Positions 58,829 through 64,000 of a DNA stretch of 64,000 nucleotides are shown piece by piece. The notes beneath the pieces are model-generated. The model worked only from the letters and a program-made list of their open reading frames with translations. It made no database searches and was not told the origin of the DNA. Origin of the DNA: Notolepis coatsorum (Eukaryota > Chordata > Actinopteri > Aulopiformes > Paralepididae); the NCBI GenBank assembly GCA_963971535.1, contig OZ020598.1, positions 99,755,674 through 99,819,673 on the forward strand, read 5' to 3'. The first letter of the stretch is position 1. Every line of letters begins with the position of its first letter. The position numbers were made by a program, and so were the translations under genes.

Positions 58829-59440
58829 AGAGAGGAAAGCTAATTTCCCCAAATGTTGCTGTGTCCCTTTAAGGCGACTGGATCCGATGTAGATGCAGAA
58901 CAAGCTGCTTGCCGTCGTGAGACCTCATTGTCTGGATATGGTGGGTCTCCTCTCCACCCAATCTGTTCTCTCAACGCTGGGCTGCCATGCTGAAGCCCAG
59001 GTGTGCAGGTCATTATATCATCACCTATGAGAGACTAGGAAAAGGCACAGATAATCAATCCTAACCACCCACAGCTGTGCCCACTCGTTCACTAATCAGT
59101 TCATTATCACAGTCCTGGCCACACGGCTATGCGGGGAAATCACAGGTAATCCACGGAGCGTTCCAACAAGACGGGACATTTAATAGTCAACAAAAAAGAT
59201 AATATAAAAATACATCAAACCCTTTCTAACGAGGGTACTTTCTGTACTGAAGTAGCATGGGCTCTAGCCTCCTTTAGAGCCAATTTGTGCACATACCACA
59301 GGAAGAACATTAACACAATTCTAAATTATTCTAAATTAATATACATCAAGAGAGCAGAGAACCTTTTAGTTGTGTTTTTATTTTTTTATTGTGTGCCTGT
59401 AATGATTTAGCTGGCTATTTGTTCTGAAATCATTGCTTAA
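58829..59440. other. Stretch with no recognised gene
   Basis: Unique-looking sequence without repeats or domain-bearing open frames. A CCTTTAAGG palindrome lies near 58867. Confidence 0.4.
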
Positions 59441-59660
59441 CACACACACACACACACACACACAAAACACACACACATACACACCCGACAAACATACAAA
59501 CAAACATGCAGACAAAGTATGAATGTAGGTATGTATTGCACAATTTACAAACCCACACACACAGAAAGTCGACAAACTCAAGTGAACACACAAAACACAA
59601 CATATAACGACACCGACACACAGCCACACTCTAATGGCCTTAATGTCTATGGACACACAT

Positions 59661-59752
<92 letters not shown>

Positions 59753-59795
59753 ACATACACACATACACACACACATACACACATACATTAGTTTG
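59441..59795. repeat. (CA)n microsatellites flanking the second LINE
   Basis: CA runs at 59441-59463 and 59665-59747, then (CACACATA)n to 59788. The same CACACATACACACA sequence reappears at 63240, to the right of the LINE. Confidence 0.9.
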
Positions 59796-62700
59796 AGAGG
59801 ACGCGACCCCGGTCAGACGCCTCTGGTTTAGCTCCGCAACGATGTACACACTTTTAGCTATTATGTTTGTTTTTTCTCCTTTTTTTATTAAAGCAACACT
59901 GGTGGGTACGTCATACGACCGCCAGACACTTATGGACCTAAACCCCGGGCTCAAAGAGGAGTTTGGAGACACTTTAGGCCTAGAATGGCCAGCAGAAATC
60001 AGACGGGAGAACGGCGGCAAGGAAAAGAACAAAGGATACGGCAGGAAGAGGCACAGAGGGAGACATGGAGGTATTAGGCTGCGATTAAAAAGAGCTGCTT
60101 ACCGTCCAGCAATTCCATCCATCTTTCTGGCGAATGCCCGTTCGTTGGAGGGTAGGATGGATGACCTAAGGGCGAGGGTCCGCTTCCAACGGGAGATGAG
60201 AGACATCAACATCATGTGTTTCACGGAAACATGGCTCACGTCGGCGACTCCGGACAAAAGCGTCTCTCCCTCGGACGCCTTCAACGTATTACGTGCAGAT
60301 CGAACGGCAGCCTCAGGAAAGAGCATCGGCGGCGGGGTCTGCATCCTCACGAACAATTCCTGGGTTAATCCCGAAGGGGTGCATGTTCTCTCGAGCTCGT
60401 GTTCCCCGGACATGGAACATCTTTCTATCCTGTGCCGTCCGTTCCACCTCCCCCGGGAGTTCACCGCGGTCATCATGACCGCCGTATATATTCCCCCACA
60501 GGCGAATATTGGCAAAGCGCTGGGAGAACTACATGATCACCTCAACAGACACCAGATCAAACATCCGGACGCGGCGATGATAGTGGCTGGCGATTTCAAC
60601 CAGGCGAACCTGAAGAAAGTGATGCCGTCCTTTTTTCAGCACATCGCCTTCTCCACGAGAGGGAAGAACACTCTAGACCACTGTTATTCCCCGTTCAGAG
60701 CCGGCTACAAGGCAGTAGCCGCTCCGCCATTAACGGGGTCCTCAAGCTCGAGTGACCACGACTCCATCTTGTTATTCCCCGCATACCAACAAAGATCATG
60801 TGACGCCGTCGTGTCACGTGAGACAAAGAAGTGGACCGACGAATCAGAGGCCACGCTCCAGGACGTGTTAGCAGACACGGATTGGGATATGTTCCAAGGC
60901 AGCGCCAGTGACGTCAGCGAGCTCGCAGACACAGTGGTGAGCTACATAACAACAATAGCTGATAGTATCGGCCTCACGAAAAAGGTACAGGTTTTCCCAA
61001 ACCAGAAACCGTGTGTGGACAGTACTATTAGAGCAGCTCTGAACTCTCGCACCACCGCCTACAACCTGGGTAGAGAGTCAGGAAACATGGAGGAGTATAA
61101 GGCTTCAGTCTATACTCTACGCAAGGCTGTTAAACTTGCTAAGAGGACATATGCTGACAAACTGGAGACACAAATGGCACAAAACGACACAAGAGGATTA
61201 TGGCAGGGACTGAAGACAATAACTGACTACAAAGTCAGCGCCCCCTCAATGGGGAGCGACGACGCCTCCCTCGCGGACAAGCTCAACACCTTCTATGCTC
61301 GGTTTGGTGTAGACAGTGGCGCTGCTGGCTCCCTGGCTAGTGACGTCACTGGCGCGCCGGCTATTGTGGAGGGGGGGGGGGGGCAACCGCGGGGGGGCGG
61401 GGACGCTCTCTCGTTGTCGGAACACAGTGTGAGAAGAGCATTTATGCAGGTAAACACCAGGAAGGCTGCTGGCCCAGATGGTATAACAGGACGCATACTT
61501 AAGTCCTGTGCCAACCAGCTGGCCCCGGTGTTCACCGCCATATTTAATCAATCCCTGGCGGAGTCAGTGGTCCCTGCCTGCTTCAAGATGTCTACCATCA
61601 TCCCTGTACCGAAGAAACCCTCCCCAACATGTCCAAATGACTACAGACCGGTGGCACTCACCTCTGTGGTCATGAAATGTTTTGAGAGGCTGGTCAAGGA
61701 CCACATTTGTGCCTCCCTCCCCAGTGATATGGACCCTATGCAATTTGCATACAGGACAAACAGGTCCACTGATGACGCGGTCTCCCAGGTACTGCACAGC
61801 ACCCTCTCTCACCTTGACCGTCAGAAGGGGGGCTATGTGAGACTGTTGTTCATTGACTACAGCTCAGCGTTCAACATCATAGTCCCCACCAGACTGGTGG
61901 ACAAGCTGATCGAGCTAGGTCTGAGCTCCGCCCTGAGCGCCTGGGTACTGGACTTTCTGAGCGAAAGACCCCAGGCGGTCAGGGTGGGGGGTCAGACCTC
62001 CAACACCATCACCCTGAGCATCGGGTCCCCCCAGGGCTGTGTTCTGAGCCCCCTGCTGTACTCACTCTACACACACGATTGTGTGGCCAAGTTCAGCTCC
62101 AACTCCATAGTGAAGTTCGCAGACGACACGGTGGTGGTGGGGCTGATCTCGGACAACGACGAGAAGGCCTACCGGGAGGAGGTTGAGGTACTGGAACGCT
62201 GGTGCCAGGACAACAGCCTGCTCCTGAACATTGGTAAAACCAAGGAAGCTGATCGTGGATTGTAGGAGAGGACATCAGGAGACGCACACACCACTGATGA
62301 TTAACGGGGCTACCGTGGACAGGGTGAGCAGCTTTAAGTACCTGGGGGTCCACATCTCAAAGGATCTGACATGGTCAACACACATAGACACAGTAGTAAA
62401 GAAGGCGAAACAGCACCTCTACCACCTGAGACAGTTAAGGAAGTTCAGAGTATCGGGGAAGATACTCCAGTCCTTCTACTCAGGAGCTGTAGAGAGCATC
62501 TTGACCGGAAACATCACTGCCTGGTATGGAAACAGCACGGCACAGGACAAGAAGGCCCTACAGAGAGTGGTGCGCTCAGCCGAGCGTACCACGGGTATTG
62601 CACTACCTCCCCTGCAGGTTCTATACAACAAGAGGTGCAAATCCAGAGCCTGCAGAATAATGAAAGACCCCCACCACCCCAATAACAGCCTGTTTCAGCT

Positions 62701-63239
62701 GCTGAGGTCAGGCAGACGCCTGCGAACCCCAGCTACTAGGACAGAGAGGCTTAGGCTTAGCTTCTTCCCCCAGGCCATCAGAGTCCTGAACAATGAACAT
62801 TGAGTACCACAGAACACTGAACTATCCACACATAAGTACACATGAGCACACACACGACACGCACGCTGTGCTCGCTCACACACTAGCAGCCACTTTAACA
62901 CTTTAACATGAGCGGGCACACACTCATGCCGCACACACCCACACGTATTGCCAAAAGGAAAGGCCACTTTAAATTAGTATTAGCAACAGTAACAGTGTAT
63001 TGCACTACCAAAGCTACCTAGCATGTCCTATATGCTCTTAAATAACTATGTACAGATACCGAGATGTCACACCATGTTACCTGTTACCTGTTACCTGTTA
63101 TTGCACAATGTTTTTTGTATTGGATTCTATTATATGTTGTACCCACTGTATTGCACATCGTTGCGGGCAAGACCACCCGCATTTCATTGTATACTCGTAT
63201 GCCGTGACAAATAAAACTCTTGACTTGACTTGACTTGAT
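59796..63239 (+). mobile_element. Jockey-superfamily LINE (Rex1/CR1/L2-like), nearly intact
   Basis: The 3.4-kb element holds one endonuclease-RT ORF, a 435-bp 3' UTR, and a short-repeat tail (TTGACTTGACTTGA) after an AATAAA (63211-63216). No ORF1 is present, so it is 5' truncated or a single-ORF element. ACACATACACACA on both sides suggests insertion into a CA microsatellite with the duplication hidden in it. A triple TTACCTG repeat is at 63079-63100. Confidence 0.85.
59842..62803 (+). pseudogene. LINE endonuclease-RT ORF with one frameshift
   Basis: The first open frame (807 codons, ATG at 59842) has the APE endonuclease: N98 (ANARSL), E129 (FTETWL), D251/N253 (AGDFNQA), D279 (TLDHCY) and D305/H306 (SDHDSI). 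RT follows: AAGPDGI at 542-548, YRPVALTSVVMKCFERLV at 601-618, motif A FIDYSSAFN at 670-678, motif B GSPQGCVLSPLLY at 728-740 and FADD at 759-762. At about 62246-62251, just after NIGKTK, one extra base shifts the frame. The thumb and C-terminal part (VDCRRG, SSFKYLGVHISKDLTW, ILTGNITAWYGN, SFFPQAIRVLN) continues in another frame to TGA after 62803. A G homopolymer at about 61373-61382 lies inside the ORF. The first 20 residues are hydrophobic, so M31 may be a better start. Substitutions are otherwise few, so the copy is young. Confidence 0.88.
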
Positions 63240-63262
63240 ACACACATACACACACACACACT
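63240..63262. repeat. (CA)n flank right of the LINE
   Basis: ACACACATACACACACACAC directly abuts the LINE tail and matches the microsatellite on the left side. Confidence 0.85.
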
Positions 63263-63391
63263 TGGCATGGAGAGCACTACAGCGTGGAAAGGAGGCAGCT
63301 GGTGTTGTAGATGGGAGAGGTCAAAGGTTAATTGATAGTGAGCAGAGGAGAGAACACACAGATGAGAGGGAGAGAACAGATATGAAGATGG

Positions 63392-63399
<8 letters not shown>

Positions 63400-63482
<83 letters not shown>
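63400..63482. repeat. (GA)n microsatellite
   Basis: About 80 bp of nearly perfect GA, followed by a G run and GGAT/GGAG-rich sequence to about 63546. Confidence 0.95.
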
Positions 63483-63487
<5 letters not shown>

Positions 63488-63546
63488 TGGTTCTGGGACA
63501 GAGAAAGCATGAGGGGTGGAGGGATGGAGGGATGGATGGAGGGGGA

Positions 63547-64000
63547 CGTTGAGCGGTAGCCAGAAGGGGAAAGAGAGAAGACAGCTGACAAAGCGTGCGT
63601 TCATATAGTATGCAACATGATGCTCTGATTCTGCTATACAATTCTACAGACATCCTCGGATTTAAATAATTATACTGATAATGATAAATAATGAGAATAT
63701 TTGTATCATTAACAATTTCATTTTACATTTAGTCATGATTCACTGAGGCGTTGTGATGTGCTAAAATAAATAAAAGCACAAATGGCAGTGAATAAATAAA
63801 AACATTAATAAATAAGCACTAAACTCAATCGTGTGGATATAACTATAGTGGGATAGAATGGACACATCTACTCTCTCAGGACATCCCATTCCTTTCATTT
63901 AGGATATATATTTTTCATTTTGTATTAATAGTCCATATACTGTCTTGTTTTCTATTGTTATTTTTTATTGTTGGTTTTATTTATTTTTTACCTTGCTTAG
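63547..64000. other. AT-rich right edge, no gene seen
   Basis: Contains AATAAATAAA words near 63765-63815 and long T runs. No open frame or transposon edge is recognisable. Confidence 0.4.

Noticed and set aside
59842..59901. Signal-peptide-like N terminus (MYTLLAIMFVFSPFFIKATL) of the second LINE
   Set aside because: The hydrophobic stretch comes from a T-rich segment upstream of the normal start region of such endonuclease-RT proteins. A downstream Met (codon 31) is a more likely start, and LINE proteins are not secreted.

Overview
The window looks like a repeat-dominated stretch of a teleost fish nuclear genome. The reasons are the L2-type LINE with an esterase ORF1, a second Jockey-superfamily LINE, Penelope-like (PLE) fragments, hAT-type transposons with 8-bp target duplications, tRNA-headed SINEs, the fish SINE/LINE tail motif at 11692, and very frequent CA/CT/GA microsatellites. 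There is no bacterial-style gene organisation, no rRNA or functional tRNA, and no CRISPR array. I find no convincing complete host gene. One short candidate terminal exon (9360-9468) is flagged at low confidence.

Layout. 1-2003: a 30-bp minisatellite carrying a PLE end. 2003-4360: an old LINE reverse-transcriptase relic split by a SINE (2103-2583) and by a 1-kb hAT-type element (2688-3699), both with clear target-site duplications. 4385-14860: microsatellites, MITE-like elements, palindromes, an 18-bp minisatellite and long stretches without recognisable genes. 14861-20420: a diverged TCATTATGTGTATG-type minisatellite split by a head-to-head inverted PLE pair (15013-17346), itself split by an 811-bp hAT MITE, followed by a hAT transposase relic and a Tx1/L1-like LINE relic lying between two copies of the same flank.

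21677-58613 is a tandem array of a 20-bp monomer (about 1,500 copies, roughly 30 kb of satellite) with kilobase higher-order periods of 5,062 bp on the right and 5,522 bp on the left. It is interrupted by an apparently full-length L2 LINE on the minus strand (36038-42452) and by a SINE-like element (57995-58422). 58638-58828 is a foldback element. 59796-63239 is a nearly intact second LINE on the plus strand, flanked by CA microsatellite on both sides.

How the parts work together: the only proteins with intact catalytic machinery belong to retroelements. The L2 has ORF1 (coiled-coil-like N terminus plus SGNH esterase) and ORF2 (APE endonuclease plus reverse transcriptase) in one reading frame, separated by a single TGA followed by a hairpin, and 204-bp tandem monomers at its 5' end. 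The uninterrupted copies of the higher-order satellite repeat give a paralogous empty site for the L2 insertion and show that it joined without a detectable target duplication. The most novel-looking signal is a hammerhead-ribozyme-like fold in the PLE ends whose stems are preserved by compensating changes between two diverged copies. All family assignments come from recognising motifs by eye; no database search was possible.
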